DNA from: Tridacna crocea
Lineage: Eukaryota > Mollusca > Bivalvia > Cardiida > Cardiidae
Assembly (NCBI GenBank): GCA_943736015.1
Contig: OX031065.1
Coordinates: 42,484,427-42,548,426, forward strand
Length of the DNA: 64,000 nt
Reading direction: 5' to 3'
The stretch's first letter is position 1, and each line of letters opens with the position of its first letter. Below are positions 44,901 through 59,400 of the stretch, in pieces. Made by a program: the position numbers and the translations under genes. The notes under the pieces were generated by a model. That model was not told where the DNA came from, did no database searches, and saw only the letters and a program-made list of their open reading frames with translations.

Positions 44901-47900
44901 CGAACATCGGGCGATCCTAAAAGCTCCCCTTGAACACGTTGTGCTCAGGCGAGCTAAAAAGTCAGGATTGTGTGGGAATGGATTAATGAGGACGAATAAC
45001 ATATTCAGCATTCTGACGTCACGGACAGGCAAAAAAGTACGGTTACATCAGAAAAGGACCACCATGAATCGCAGCAGTAAGGGTATTGGTAAGGCATGGG
45101 ACAGTCGAGCCGTGTACTTTTTCTTTTCCACAGCACCATCCTCCAACAAATAAGTTATATTTCAATATGGTGGCAATTATGAACGTGATGCTAATTAGTA
45201 ACAAGAGGGCTAATTATTATTGATGCTAATTATTATTAATTAACTATACATGGAAACCGGTCCACGCGATACTAGTCACATTTCTTAGTTCGTAGAGTAT
45301 AAAGGTCGTGACCCCGGCTTCATTATTAATACGACTTGACCTCCGATCAATACAGTTGACCTCGTATCAGTGTTGATAAACCACAACCAATACAGAAATC
45401 CTTGAAAATAATTGGTCAAAAGTTCAGTCATGTGAGCGTCTGCGCTCACTTAAGACCAATCATTTTCAAGGATTTTTGCATTGGTCGCCGGTCATCAATA
45501 TTGATACGAGATCAACTGTATCGATCGGAAGTCATGTCGTATTAAGCCGGGGTCACGACCTGTATACTATACGAAGTAAGAAATGTGACTAGAAAACCCT
45601 ACTTTCACTTCTCTCAGGTTGTCATATTGATTCTGTGCCAACAATTAATTAATAAAAATATCATTAATCAAGTGAATTCGTATTGGACCAGTTACAAGTC
45701 CTCGGCCAGCGGTATTGGCCCGAGGCCGAAGGCCTCGGGCCAATAGGGTTGCCCTCGGACCTATAACTGGGCCAATACGAACTCACTTGATTAATAACAT
45801 TATAGTAATAATACCCTTTCGCGCTACAGCGTTAAATTTTATTCTTTTCAAAATAAATCGCCTTACATACCGGCTCCTTTGTTTGGACCAGGTCTGTAAT
45901 TTTCAGAACGACCTGTCTTAACAATAGAATGCACGAGAGCAGGTCTATCTCAGCACGTGCGCAGGTTGTTCCGTAGATAGAAAACCTGCCCACGTGCTGG
46001 AAAGACCTGCTCCCGTGCAAGAAAGACCTGTCCACGTGCAATTGATGGATCTTGAGTCGTGCATGCAGACAGGTTCGTGAAGGACATTGGTACTCGCGTG
46101 ATACTGATTTTTATGAATTTGTAAATAACAGGAAAAATCTTGTAAATATACTTCTTTCTGGTAAGACAGATTTTAATCTATTTTTTTTATTGGTGACCAA
46201 CTCGGCAATTCTTTGATAATTTTTTTTCAAAGCGATCATTAAAAAAATCTATCCACCCCTCCCCCTCCCCGTATTTACAAAATCTGTGGTCACATTAATG
46301 CCAATATTTTAAACATTGTAGATAAAGTGCCTTATCCTTAGGTTGTTGTTACATACATGTCATTCTCTCATATCTAAACACAACATTTTTTTTCTAGTTT
46401 TCATCTAAATTAAATAGCAAAAGTGACAAAAAGTTAATGACGGACGCATGTTCTAAAACATGTCTACAATACTGTTGTATTTTGGTTCTAATGCACCCTA
46501 CTTCCTGTGAGACCGACTGTTGATTTGTCCATATAAACGCAGTTTAGCCTCTGGAGCTAAAAAACCCGCTGTTATTTTTTCTTATTGTGAGAAAGCAAAA
46601 CTGACATAGGAGCACTGTCCTTCTATGGCTGACCCGGCACAGCTAGCTTCAAGAAAGCAATTTGAGGGGCCCGATCACTCCCATAGTCGAATGACCAGAA
46701 TCGCTTTGAGACCAACTGTCCTAGAAGCTCGACCCCAGGATCCAGGCTTGAGCCACTTTGGAAGTGACTTTGTATGACTGAAAGCGGTGTAAAACGCCAT
46801 TCATTCATTAAGTCAGTCAAATGACTAAATGAATATAGACCTATGGCCTTACAGAACTGGATGAATTAGTGCAAACGGACAGACCGTAGAAATGAAAACA
46901 CAAGTGTTAACGGCAAAAGCTGAAATCCATGAGTATTTCAATCAGTTCGAACCTAAATTGAGCAATGAACTCACTCGTGCAGCATCAATAAACCTACCCA
47001 AGTTAAAAGAATAAGGTTGATGCTCACGAAGTGTCAGTTTCAAGTCAACATTAATGTTCAAGCGAGAAAATAAAACTGATAAATAAATGAAAAAGAAATA
47101 CCCAAAAGTCAAAAAACCATAAAACATGTTTTACGCTTCCTTTTGTCATCAAACGTATCTGTTCTTTTCGAAATAGCTGTCAAGTCGTCTGCTCAATACT
47201 GATGGTGGCCGGTATGTAAGTCGGATATCGACCTCGTACATCGGTCTTTCCGTATAAGAGCGACCAGGGCACGAGCTTCACAAAACACCTCGAGCGCTTC
47301 GCGCTCTCGGTGTTTCGTGAAGCTCGTGCCCAGGTCGTTCTTATACGGAAAGACCTCGTACTCAGTCAATATCCTATACGTACAGTTAGCTAGCAAGACG
47401 CCGTCCAGTATTTTTTACATTGTCGCAAGTTGCCATACTCAAGCCTTCCAAGTTTTACCATGTTTTTATCGAGATCCATTAGGGTTTGGACAAAACTATT
47501 GATAACATACATGCAGCAGTGACTGGAATGTATACGGATAATCATGGATTGAAATTTGTTACAATCGTTTGTAAAATAACAGTTTGGTTTTGACGATGAC
47601 ATATATTTTAGGCAGTACCAGGCAGCTCATTTTACAATAAAAAGTGACATTAAACTCATTTTCAAGGAATTTCTTGTTTTGCATTTCAAACATAAATATG
47701 TTCCATAAATGCTGGCATTCTCATTAATGCATAATACCGCGACAGAGCCTCAAAATTAAAAAATTTCTTACCCTGGACATGGCCAGGATTTGCTTGTCAT
47801 CGCTTCAGCTGGTACCAAGTTCCGGAGTCGATGATACACGGTGGGTACGTGAGTTAGCAATCAAATTGTGATAAAATGTTTCTAAAAATTAATGCATAAT

Positions 47901-50900
47901 TGTTTTAAGTATTTAAAAAACGAACAAAATTCTAGACTGGTTCACAATAAAAGCATTTGCAAGCAACAATTTAAATCTGGTCGGAAAAAATGGTAATCTC
48001 TGAAAGTGATGAAATCATTTTGGAAAATGTAGAAAATGCTTGTTACGGACATTTCTACCTTTTCAAGAGTTTCATGTACTACTCACGGCAAGTTTTCTGT
48101 CGCATTTCAGTTGCAAAGGATCTCTTCGCCTTGGTAAAAAAGGACATCGGTGATTTTTCGAGTTCAGATGGGTTTGCTTATGAAACGTATGTTATTTCTA
48201 TCTCCTATAACTTAATGCCCCCATTCTCTACAATGTTTACAAAAAATGGTCTGTTGCAAGACGGCAAGATTAGATTTGATGCAAGATGCCACTGATGGTC
48301 CAGTATTTTATCCCTTAGGCTGCTTAGCGCGACTCACTGACCTTTTGCAGACTGTGTAGATCAAGGTCAGACTGCACAGAACGTGCAGTCTGACCTTGGA
48401 TTAACACTGTCCGAGAAGGAGCAATTATTCCTAAAAAAACTTTTTTTGGAATAGCAATATTTGGATTTTCACTATAGAAAAATATTCTTTTTACTGTAGA
48501 AATGTTTTACTATAGAATTTTTTTTCACTATAGAATTTTTTTTCACTATAGAAATAAAACATTTATACTGATTATTAAGCAGGACAAAGGTGAACTCTTT
48601 AACAAACGAAAAAAAGAAAATGTTTTTCATGTCGGAAGTTGCAGACGCCAAATTAAATCTGACTAAAATGACGAATTTGATCTGTAAAAGGATACAGACC
48701 ACTGAATTGATACTTTTTGTCTTTTGCAGAGCAAGAATAATTTCTATTTCTCACTTATCAGAGCTTTTCTCCTTCAGTAAGCCAATTGGTAAAGCAGAGA
48801 GTGTGACTATTACCATACCACGTGACGGAATCTTAAAGACAGTGGCTTATTTTGATCACATAAGTGTGATGGGAGGTGTAAATCTACAGATACAGTAAGT
48901 TTTGATTCATTGAAAAAGTTGTCAAAGATTAGCAGTATTCGAAATAAAAATACATAGAAAATCCGGACCAGGCTTTTCAGAGCAATAATCTCACGGGACA
49001 GGCTTCTTGGTCCCAGGCTTTGCGGAGCAATGATCTCGCAGATCAGCCGTCGTTGTACCAGGCTTTGTGGAGCAATGATCTCGCGGATTAGGCGTCGTGG
49101 TACCAGACTTTGCAGAGCAATAATCTCAGGGAACAGGCTTCGTGGTACCAGGCTTTGCAGAGCAAAGACCTCACGGAACAGCCTTCGTGGTACCAGGCTT
49201 TGGGGAGCAATAATCTCACAGAGTAGGCTTCGTGGTACCAGGCTTTGGAGAGCAATGATATCACGGAACAGGTTTTGTGTTACCTGGCTTTGCACAGCAA
49301 TAATGTCGCAGCACTTATAACCAGGCTTTGGAAAGCAATGATCCTACGTACAGGCTTCGTGGTACCAGGCTTTGCAGAGCAAAGATTTGATGGAACAGGC
49401 TTCGTGGTACCAAGCTTTGCAGAGCAATGATCTCACGGAACAGGTTTCTTGGTCTAACGGAACAGGTTTCGTTTTAGCTGGCTTTGCGGAGCAATAATGT
49501 CGCAGAGCAGGCTTGGTTTTACCAGGCTTTGCAGATTAAGATCCTACGGAACAGGTTTCGTGTTACCTGGCTTTGCAGAGCAATGATCTCACGGAATAGG
49601 CTTCGTGGTACCAGGCTTCGCAGAGCAAAGATCTGATGGAACAGGCTTCGTAGTACCAGGCTTCGCAGAGTAAAGATCTCACGGAACAGGCTTCGTGGTA
49701 TCAGGATTTGCAGAACAATAATGTTGCGGAGGAGGCTTCGTGGCACCAGGTTTTGCAGAGCAATAATATCGCAAAACAGGATTCGTGGTACCAGGCTTTG
49801 CAGAGCAATAATGTGAAGGAGCAGGCTTCCTGGTACCAGGATTTGCAGAGCAATAATGTAGCAGAGCAGGCTTCCTGGTACCAGGCTTTGCAGAGCAATG
49901 ATCTCACAGAACAGGTTTCGTGGTACCTGGCTTTGCTGAGCAATAATATCTCGGAGCAGGCTTCGTGGTACCAAAGATCTTGCGGAACAGCCGTCTTGGT
50001 ACCAGGCTTTGTGGAGTAATGATCTCACAGGCTTCCTGGTACCTTGCTTTGCAGAGGAATAATGTCGCAGAGAAGGCTTTGTTGTACTAGGCTTTGCAGA
50101 GCTATACTGTCTCGGAGCAGGCTTCGTGGTACCTGGCTTTGCAGAGAATGATCCTACGGAACAGGCTTCGTGGTACCAGGCTTTGCAAAGCATTGATTTC
50201 ACGGAACAGGCTTCTTGTTCCGAGGCTTTTCGGAGCAATGTCTCAGAGTAGGCTTCGTGGTACCTGGTTTTCAGAGAATGATCTAGTGGAACAGGATTCG
50301 TAGTACCTGGCCTTGCAGAGCAATGCTCTCAGGCTTTTTGGTCATGGCTTTGCAGAGCAATAATGTGACGGAGCAGGCTTCGTGGTACCATAATGCTGAG
50401 TAATAATGTCGCTGAGCATTCTTTGTGGTACCAGGCTTTGCAGAGCAATGATCTCTCGGAACAGCATTCGTGGTGCCAGGCTTTGCAGAGCAATGATCTC
50501 ATGGAACAGGCTTTGAGGTACCAGGCCTTGCAGAGCAATTATGTCGCAGAGCAGGCTTCCTGGTACCAGGCTTTGCAGAACAATGATCTCATGGAGCAGG
50601 CTTCGTGGTCCCAGGCTTTGCAGAGCAATAATGTCATGTAGCAGGGTTGGTGGTACTAGGCTTTACAGAGAAATAATGTCGCGGAGCAGGCTTTGTGGTG
50701 CCAGACTTTGCAGAACAATGATCTCACGGAGCTGGCTTTGGGTACCAGGTTTTGCAGAGCAATAATCTCGCGGAACAGGATTCGTGATACCGGCTTTGCA
50801 GAACAATGATCTCGTGCAGCAGGCTTAGTGAAACCAAACTTTGCAGAGCAATAATGACGCAGAGCAGACTTCGTAGTACAGGCTTTGCAGAGCAAAAAAT

Positions 50901-53311
50901 ATCGCGGAGCATGCTTCACGGAGGAAGCTTCTCGGTACCAGCTTTTTCAGAGCAATAATGTAGTGGAGCAGGATTCGTGGTACCAGGCTTTGCAGAGCAA
51001 TAATGTGGCGGATCATGCTTTGTGGTACTAGGCTTTGCAGTGCAATAATGTCGCCGAGCAGGATTCGTGATACAAGGCTTTACAGAGCAATAATGTTGCG
51101 GAGCAGGATTCGTGATACAAGGCTTTGCAGAGCAATAATGTTGCGGATCATGTTTTGTGGTACTAGGCTTTGCAGAGCAATAATGTCGCCGAGCAGTATT
51201 CGTGATACAAGGCTTTGAAGAGCAATAATGTTGCGGAGCAGGATTCGTGGTACCAGGTTTTGAAGAGCAATAATGTCACCGAGCAGGATTCGTGGTAGCA
51301 GGCTTTGCAGAGCAATGATGTCGCGGAACAGGCTTCGTGGTACCAAGCTTTGCAGAACAATGATCTCATGGAACAGGCTTCGTGGTACCAAGCTTTGCAG
51401 AGCAATAATGTCGCAGAACAGGCTTCGTGGTATCAGGCTTTGCAGAGCAATGATATCACGGAACAGGCTTCCTGGTACCGGGATTTGCTGAACAATTATC
51501 TCACGGAGCAGGCTTCGTGGTACTAGGTTTTGCAGAGAATGATCTCATTGAACAGGCTTCGTGGTACCAGGCTTTGCAGAGTAATGCTCTCTTGGAACAG
51601 AATTTGTGGTACCAGGCTTTGCGGAGAGATGTTCTCACGGAACAGACTTCGTGCTACCAGGCTTTGCAGAACAATGATCTTGCGGGACAGGATTCGCGGA
51701 ACCAGACTTTGCCAAGAAATGATCTCGCGGAACAGGCTTCGTGGTACTCATCTTCGCGAGCCAAGGTTACTTTTAGTACGTGGATCTTACCTTGGCTGAT
51801 TGAGCCCGATTTCGAGATTCTTGCGATGCGCCCTCTATTGGAAGCTGGTTATTACCTCCCTTATATTTCTGAAAGCCAATGAAATATCGCATTGAATATT
51901 ATTTGACTTATGATGTATTTGTGTTTTCATAATATTTGCAAACCTTTTTTCACACAACATTACATTTAAAGAATTAATATGTATCAAATAGTTCCAATTT
52001 TGAAGGATATTAAACTTGGACATTCCCAAATAGTGCAAAGGATATCAAGGATAAAAATCAAGTAATATATTTCATTAAGGACCTAGGAACTAACTGATAG
52101 CAAGAACAGGAAGTAACTGTATTTTGTCTCTAACCGATATAAGGTTTACATTTCATGGTGGAAGCATATCTTGTTAGCGGTAATCCGTCTTTAGCTTCCG
52201 GTAAGTATTCATAATATAGCCCCTTCTATCCATCATCTTATACCATAACCCTTAGGCTCTTAGACGGATATCAGGTCGGTTTATTTAAAAAACCTCGTAA
52301 CTACAGCTTGTTTCAAGCTGTAGTTACGAGGTTTTTTGAAGTAAACTGACGATAATCGGCTTTGGCTGACAGTTTAGATCAACAAAGACTGTACGGAGCG
52401 TGCAGTCTGATCTTGAATCTACACTCTCCAGAATTGTGAGACTTTTCCAGTCAGTGGAATTGTAAAATATCAATAGCCTGGTTTTCGGTTATGCTGGAAA
52501 TTTTTGTCTGGCTTATTCAGCAGTTTGTCGGTCGAAGAATTTCCTTACAAAAGAGTCACATCTTTTTTGTCCATATATACACAAATTTTGGGGAACATTA
52601 CAAGAAATTGGGATACTATCAGTCCGTAAGCATTGCGCACTGTGTAATCTTCTATCAGGATTTTCGCGATATACTGGTGTTACGGGAAACCACTCCTTCA
52701 TGCAGGCCTTCGTCCCGATTCAAATACAATACCTAACAACTACGTTTGGGAGATATCTCTTTGGCTCAGTAGTTATGGTATTGGTCTTTTAAAATCCTCG
52801 AAAAACGACGATCTTGCCCGCCATGGATTCCAATTTCGCCAGACACGGTTAGTATTTCAGGTTTGCATTTGTGCCAACTTGTTTCTTTGTTCGTAAGAGT
52901 TAGGCTATGGTAAACCTGTCATGGCCGATTAGATTAAACATATCAGTTTCCCTCAAATATGTATAGAACCACACATTGGAAAATGGTACATGTACTTGCC
53001 ATACAAGGATTGTAACCGTGTATTGCCGTGCGGAGGATGCACGAAACGGGGAATAATTGACAAGAACTGTACTGGATTTTGATTAAGTCCCCCTCCCCAC
53101 AACGTTAAAAGCAAGAAATAAATAGGTTTTTTTTCGATGAAAGATCCTCGAGATTTATTTCATCTCGTGAACATCATAGGTAATATTTTCACGAGTGGCG
53201 CTTATTACCGACGATGTTTACTCGTTGAAATAGATTTTGATCTTTCACCGTAAAGAAACATAATTATATCATATTTTTCTTTTTTTTTCTGTGAATATTG
53301 CCAGCTGCATT

Positions 53312-53352
<41 letters not shown>

Positions 53353-56300
53353 GCATAATAAATTACTCTTAAATCGGCTAGATTACTTAGCTTTACCGTA
53401 TATCGGTCTACATTATGAACAATCGGCAGAATTTAATTCAAGAATCATCTTAGGTGAAATGTCCTTTTAAATATTTCGTTTCAGAGGGACATCATTTTAC
53501 GATTATTCTACCGAACTACGCTTCAAAAATTGCACACTCATATCGGAAGGGAAAATCGGTAAGATTTACCTTGATATCTTATTAAAACTGTGTCTAACCA
53601 ATTTCTAAAAGACTCTTCCCATTAACCTTCGGTTCTAACGACCTTAGAAATGATTTCTTTTTTTTTTTTGTAAAAAAGGGGGAAATGGAGAAGCCTCTGG
53701 AAGCCACTATTTCCCGCTTATCTCACAACAGTGTGCATCTTTGAAAAAAATCATCATTTCATTTATTTTTTCACAACGAACTTTATTATTTTACATGAAT
53801 TCAAGATGTTTTTTCTTTATAAAAAAATCAAACTGAACGAGACTAACATCTATCAAATGTCTTTACATTCCTAGTTTTCAGATAATTTACAAACTGAGTT
53901 AACCCATTACCACACAATCCATACTTTTTACGACCCTGAGAAAGAAGCCTTTAGAAAACATTGTGGGAAAAGGAGAAAATGCTGGTAACCAGCATTTTCT
54001 CCTTTTTCCCACAATATTTTCTACTCTTTCCGAATAAAATTTCGACTCTTCAGTCACATTCATTTTGTCTTCTGCAAATGCTTTCAATTTGGACCAGTCT
54101 ATAAATTTGTCGTTTGGTAGAGTTAAACGACGAAAGACACAGTAGTTATGAAATTGATTGATTTTCTTTTAGCTAACGTCGACATCCTTTGCCCATACGG
54201 GGACGCCGAAGAAGAATGTTAGTTATGTTATAGGAAGGGAGTAGTGCATATATACAGGACGAAGCCAATCCTATGTTATGCAGTATAGGTTAATGTGCAC
54301 TGTCAATTGGGACATAGGTTTAACCCATTACCACACAATCCCTACTTTTGACGCCCCTGAGAAAGAAGCCTTTTGAAAACATTGTGGGAAAAGGAGAAAA
54401 TGCTGGTAACCAGCATTTTCTCCTTTTCCCACAGTGTTTTCTACCTTTCCCAGAACAATTTCAATTTTTCAGACACCTCTATTTTGTCGTCTGCAAATGC
54501 TTTCAATTTGGACCGGTCTAACATTTTCTCGTGTGGAAATGACTTAACGTCTCACCCGAAAGACTACTGCATTTTAAAGTAATTTCAGATTGCAAGTCAT
54601 GGAGATCGAACCCTACACCCCCAAGTAAGCCGAGTTTTGACGTTTACTACTGTCACGCCCTTCTACTTGAGCTATTGGTGTTGGTCTAGGAATGAATTGT
54701 AAATGAGTTAAAAACTTGAATAACTTACTTTCCAGCAGCAATAGGATTGGCAACTAAGATTGTCAGTTTTACTATGATTCTAACAGCCTCTATATTTGCT
54801 GAATTTGCTGATAAAAAGAAGGGGAAAAACTCAAAACATGTTCCGAAGAGGGAAAAACAAGGAGTTATTTCCTCTAATTCAGAAATAAACAATTAAGGTA
54901 AACTTTATGTTTTAAAGATCTTTTATGAACTCTTGAGATGTCTTTATTTTTATTCTGTTTTGAAACAACTGGAATAACGCTGCAGTGTACAATAATGTTG
55001 AATTATTGCTGCATTTGCCTCAGAAGTTTCAGATGTTGTCTGTTGCCAAAAAAAAAAAAAAACAGCAGGATTTATTGCGTTTACCCTTTACCAAACAACC
55101 CCTGGTTTTTACGACCCTGGGATAGAAGCCTTTTGAAAACATTGTGGGAAAAGGAGAAAATCCTGGTAACCAGCATTTCTCCTTTTTTCCAAAAATATTC
55201 CTACCCTGCTGGAAACAAATTTAAATGTTTGACTTACGTTTATTTTGTCATCTGCAAATGCTTTCAATTTGGACGGGTCTAATATTTTGTCGTTTGGTAA
55301 AGAGTTAAATAAGACTTTAGTAACAAACAGTGCATATTATAACTGCAGAATCCACAGTAACCGTCGACACAAGCGAGGGAAAGAAAACGTCTTTCCAGGT
55401 TAGCGGATGTGGGTTTGACTGTATGGACTTTGGAATGTCCACACAATATGATCGGATGTTGGCTGAGTATATAAATACAGCGGAATTATTACGGAGATTT
55501 GAAACGGCGGTAAGGTTATTAAACTTCTCGGTGCCACAAGCGAAATAAGTGACTTCTGCAGACGGCATTGATTAAGATCAGACTGCACAGAATGTGCAGT
55601 CTGATCTTAATCTATGCTGTCCGCTTGTTTAGTCAAGCTTATACAATCGAAATCTTTGTAAGTTTTAACGTACTGTATTAAGTGCCGTCGAAGGAGGTGT
55701 AGTTTGTTTACTTGGCGCTCAAAGAGTTTTTACCCCCCACACCCCGGCCGAAAAAAAAATATGTTGAAGAAATATGCGGGCTTCTTTCCTAGTAACTGCT
55801 GACATTTTGATCAATGGACTGAAACAGGTCCAAATTCTTTTGTCGAACTTACTTTGAAATCAATTATACATGAGACAACAGAAAGTGTTCTTTTTTTATA
55901 TTTTATGCTTTCCGGTAGGATATCAGAATTATCAGTGAAAAATTTATCGATATTTCATGGTAACGAACAGTGAAAAAACCGATTTTTATATTCTTACTCT
56001 TCAATTGAAAGCGAAAACAGTTGTTCCCGCGTTCTAGTTACCTTGGTGAAATTTACATGCCTCACAACCAGATGGGAATATGACGAAATTTGCCCTATAC
56101 ATTGCTTGACGTAATATTGTACTGCGTTGCTATGCGGAAGGGGTATGCCATGTGGATCAACAGAAAAGAAATGCACTGGATTTTTATTGAGTCCATCCCC
56201 CTCACCTCGAAAGTTAAAAGCATTAATTAAATAAATAGTATATGCGTTGTTTTTCGATCTAAGATCGAGATGTATTTCATCAGCTGAACATCATCGGTAA

Positions 56301-56403
56301 TATTTTCACAGAATATTAATTTTGATCTTTCTCTGTAAAACGCAAGTATCCTCTATTATCTTTTACTCTGAATATTGCCAGTACAGTAGTATTTAATGAG
56401 AGA

Positions 56404-56443
<40 letters not shown>

Positions 56444-59400
56444 AAATTTATGTACAGTGTCAAGTGTACGTCATTGCACATAATGTTGTTTTATTAATCA
56501 TTCAATCTTACTGCTCAGCATTTGCTCGACATGATGTGAGAAAGCAACAGGTGGCTTGTTACTAGCATTTTATTTCTTTTCCACAGTGTTTTCTATTTCC
56601 TCAAAGATATTTCTGAAAGATAACTATCAAATCTTTTCCAGGTGTGTCAAATCTACAAGGTCAACTTTAACGTCGTGTTTAAAGGTATTCAACAACTTAA
56701 CTCATTTCTTCGAGCCAGCAAGTTTTGCAGGATTCATAAGACATTTTTTTTTTAACCCTTTCCCAAACAACAAATTTTAGACTCTTCCAAACTGAAAAAG
56801 TTTGCAGAGGACAATTTTGACTTTCATAACAATGGCAGAACATTATCAGAACGGGCAGAAAACACTGTGGGAAAAGGAGAAATTGCTCGTTACGAGCAAT
56901 TTCTCCTTTTCCCACAGTGTTTTCAAAAGACTTATACTGCAGACACGTAAAAACAAGGGCTTGTTTGGGAAAGGGTTAAAGAAAATATAGTGAGAAATAT
57001 CCCATTTTTTCACAATTTCATCGAAAGTATTCTTGACTTAAACGTTGTTTAATCCTTACCATCAGTCCTTATCTTGCTGAATATCTGAAATAAAATTTTC
57101 AATTTGATAGTAAAAACCCAAATATTGCAATTTCAAAGTTATGTTTTAGGGAATAGTCTCTCTCTTGCACTCCGGAACATTCACATTCACGTCTGTGGTG
57201 AGCTCAGAAAGTAGTCCGTCATTACGTCATATTTTCGCCACATGACCATAACTCAAAATGGCGACACAAACGCCGGTGAAAGAAAGACCAATATCGATTG
57301 TTTCGTGTGCTGTTCAACCAGCATGGGACCAATCAGACTTAGTGGTAGGAAATGTACAAAAGATGGATTTTCTGAAAAGCCTAAATATCTTTAAAGGACG
57401 ATAACTTGATTTTTAATCTTACAAACCTACATGTAGATCCAACGGTGTGTCAAATTAGTTGTCATCATTCATGGGCGCAGCCATTTTTGTTAAAATTGGC
57501 GTAAGATTCTGATAGGGGAAGAAGCTCGGAAAAATAGTTCCATTCTATACAGGTAAATTCATCAGTTTGAATGCACCTACAATGCATCCAGAATCACCTT
57601 TCCTTTGTCTTTCTTATAATGTTACACATGAAACAGTTTAACAGTAACAAAACATGTTTTCCTCGGTTTGAAAAGATTCTTGTTATTTAGCCCATTACAG
57701 AGATGTATGGTGAGAGTAACGAACGACAACTCTGCTCTGAGATTGGGCAATAGTATCTCCTTAGCGAACAGTGTAGATTCAAGATCAGACTGCACGTTCT
57801 GTGCAGTCTGATCTTGGATCTACACTGTCTGCAAAAGATCAGTGAGCTAAGCAGGCTAAGGTTTGATATTATACCAGGACGTACCTAGTCTACTTTTAAC
57901 CCTTAACCCCATAAGGCATTTCTATGGTATCTCTAATTGACCCTAAATAACAGCAAGGATGAAACTGTTTTTTATGTGTATAATGGACCTTTTGATACCA
58001 TAGAAAACATTGTGGCAAAATGTGAAATTGCTCATCATGAGCAATTTCACCTTTTGCCACAATGTTTTCCAAAGGCTCCTACAAGCAATGCATAGAAATG
58101 AGTATCTATGGGGTAAAGGATTAAAGTTGACTGTTGCAGATGTTCATCAGAACGTAATGACGTTAGCTGACAGAATTTCTGAAGATAATAATAAAAAAAA
58201 ACTGAGTAAATGAACTTAAGCTATAAACAGGGTTGAAAACACTGTAGGAAAAGAAGAAAATGCTGGTTACCATTCGTTGTTTGCCGCTACCGGTGTCAAT
58301 GTCTTACTATTTCATAATTCAGCAAAAGGCTTGAAGATTGAGATAGGACAATTGTTGAATGGCAGGTCGGAGTTTGGAAATGTGCGTGTACAGATTGTGG
58401 ACAGGGGGATACTTTTGACACTAGAGGTATGTCTTTGTTTTTGAGTCGCCCGCAACCAGGCTCTCATTGTTATCATACTGATCTATGGGGTGACGTAGGC
58501 ATACTTCCGGCCTTGTACTGCTTCCTGTCTCAGGTTCCGGTTTGCGAGATGAAATATAGTTTTGTAATTATTCGTCTAACAGATCAGTTTTTCTGTGGTA
58601 GAGAACTTATTTAAAAAGGGCAGATAGCCAATTATTTTTGTCACATTCATGCCCCTTTTTCGACTAAGAATTGACATTTAAAATCAAGAAACTTCAGTCG
58701 AAGGTTGGCACAAGCGTGTTTTGATCTTGTTTTTCTTTTTTCTAAGGCATCAAGCCTTCCGGCGGCGAACTCTGGTCCGGCATACGACATTTGGGAACCA
58801 TTACCAGGCTTTTTCGAACAAGACCAGCCATTTGAAGTATTTTTCACCAATGACACCTTGGATGAAAATTTAGAGGAGTATCGAAGGGGGATATTTAAAA
58901 GCAACAGATCAGTGACGGTGAGTATCTGACCAGACTTTAGAATTCGTGTTATATAGAGATAACGTATGGATGGTATCGAAATGGATTAAGAAATAATTTT
59001 CTTTCTGTCGTGGTTTATCGTTCACTAAACCACGGTTGTAAGTTATTAAACACCATAAATAATCCACATTGGCGATAGCCTGAGTGGTTTATTTATTGCG
59101 CCTCGTAAACCACGGTAGAAAGGAGATTATTTCGATTCTAAGATGATCAACTTTTAATCAAAGAATCAGAGAAAAAACTAGTTCATACTTAGCGTAATCT
59201 AAACGCAGATGCAATTAGTATTTCATAGAATAAAACACAGCTGGTACCCTTACTTACCAAAAGAAAAAAACCCATCTGCCCTGTTGGTAAATATGAAAAA
59301 TAAAATTTCATTAAAACCTTAGGCCACAAACACAACATGAAAACCGCCCCGTTTTACTGTTATGTTGTCTCCCTAAAAGGGAATGAATGTATTGTTAAAC

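Noticed and set aside
49519-50238. 239-codon open frame on the - strand
   Set aside because: It is made entirely of the 45-bp minisatellite, whose period keeps frames open by chance.
48960-51770. CRISPR-like array
   Set aside because: Regular 45-base units with no unique spacers, in a eukaryotic intron; it is a minisatellite.
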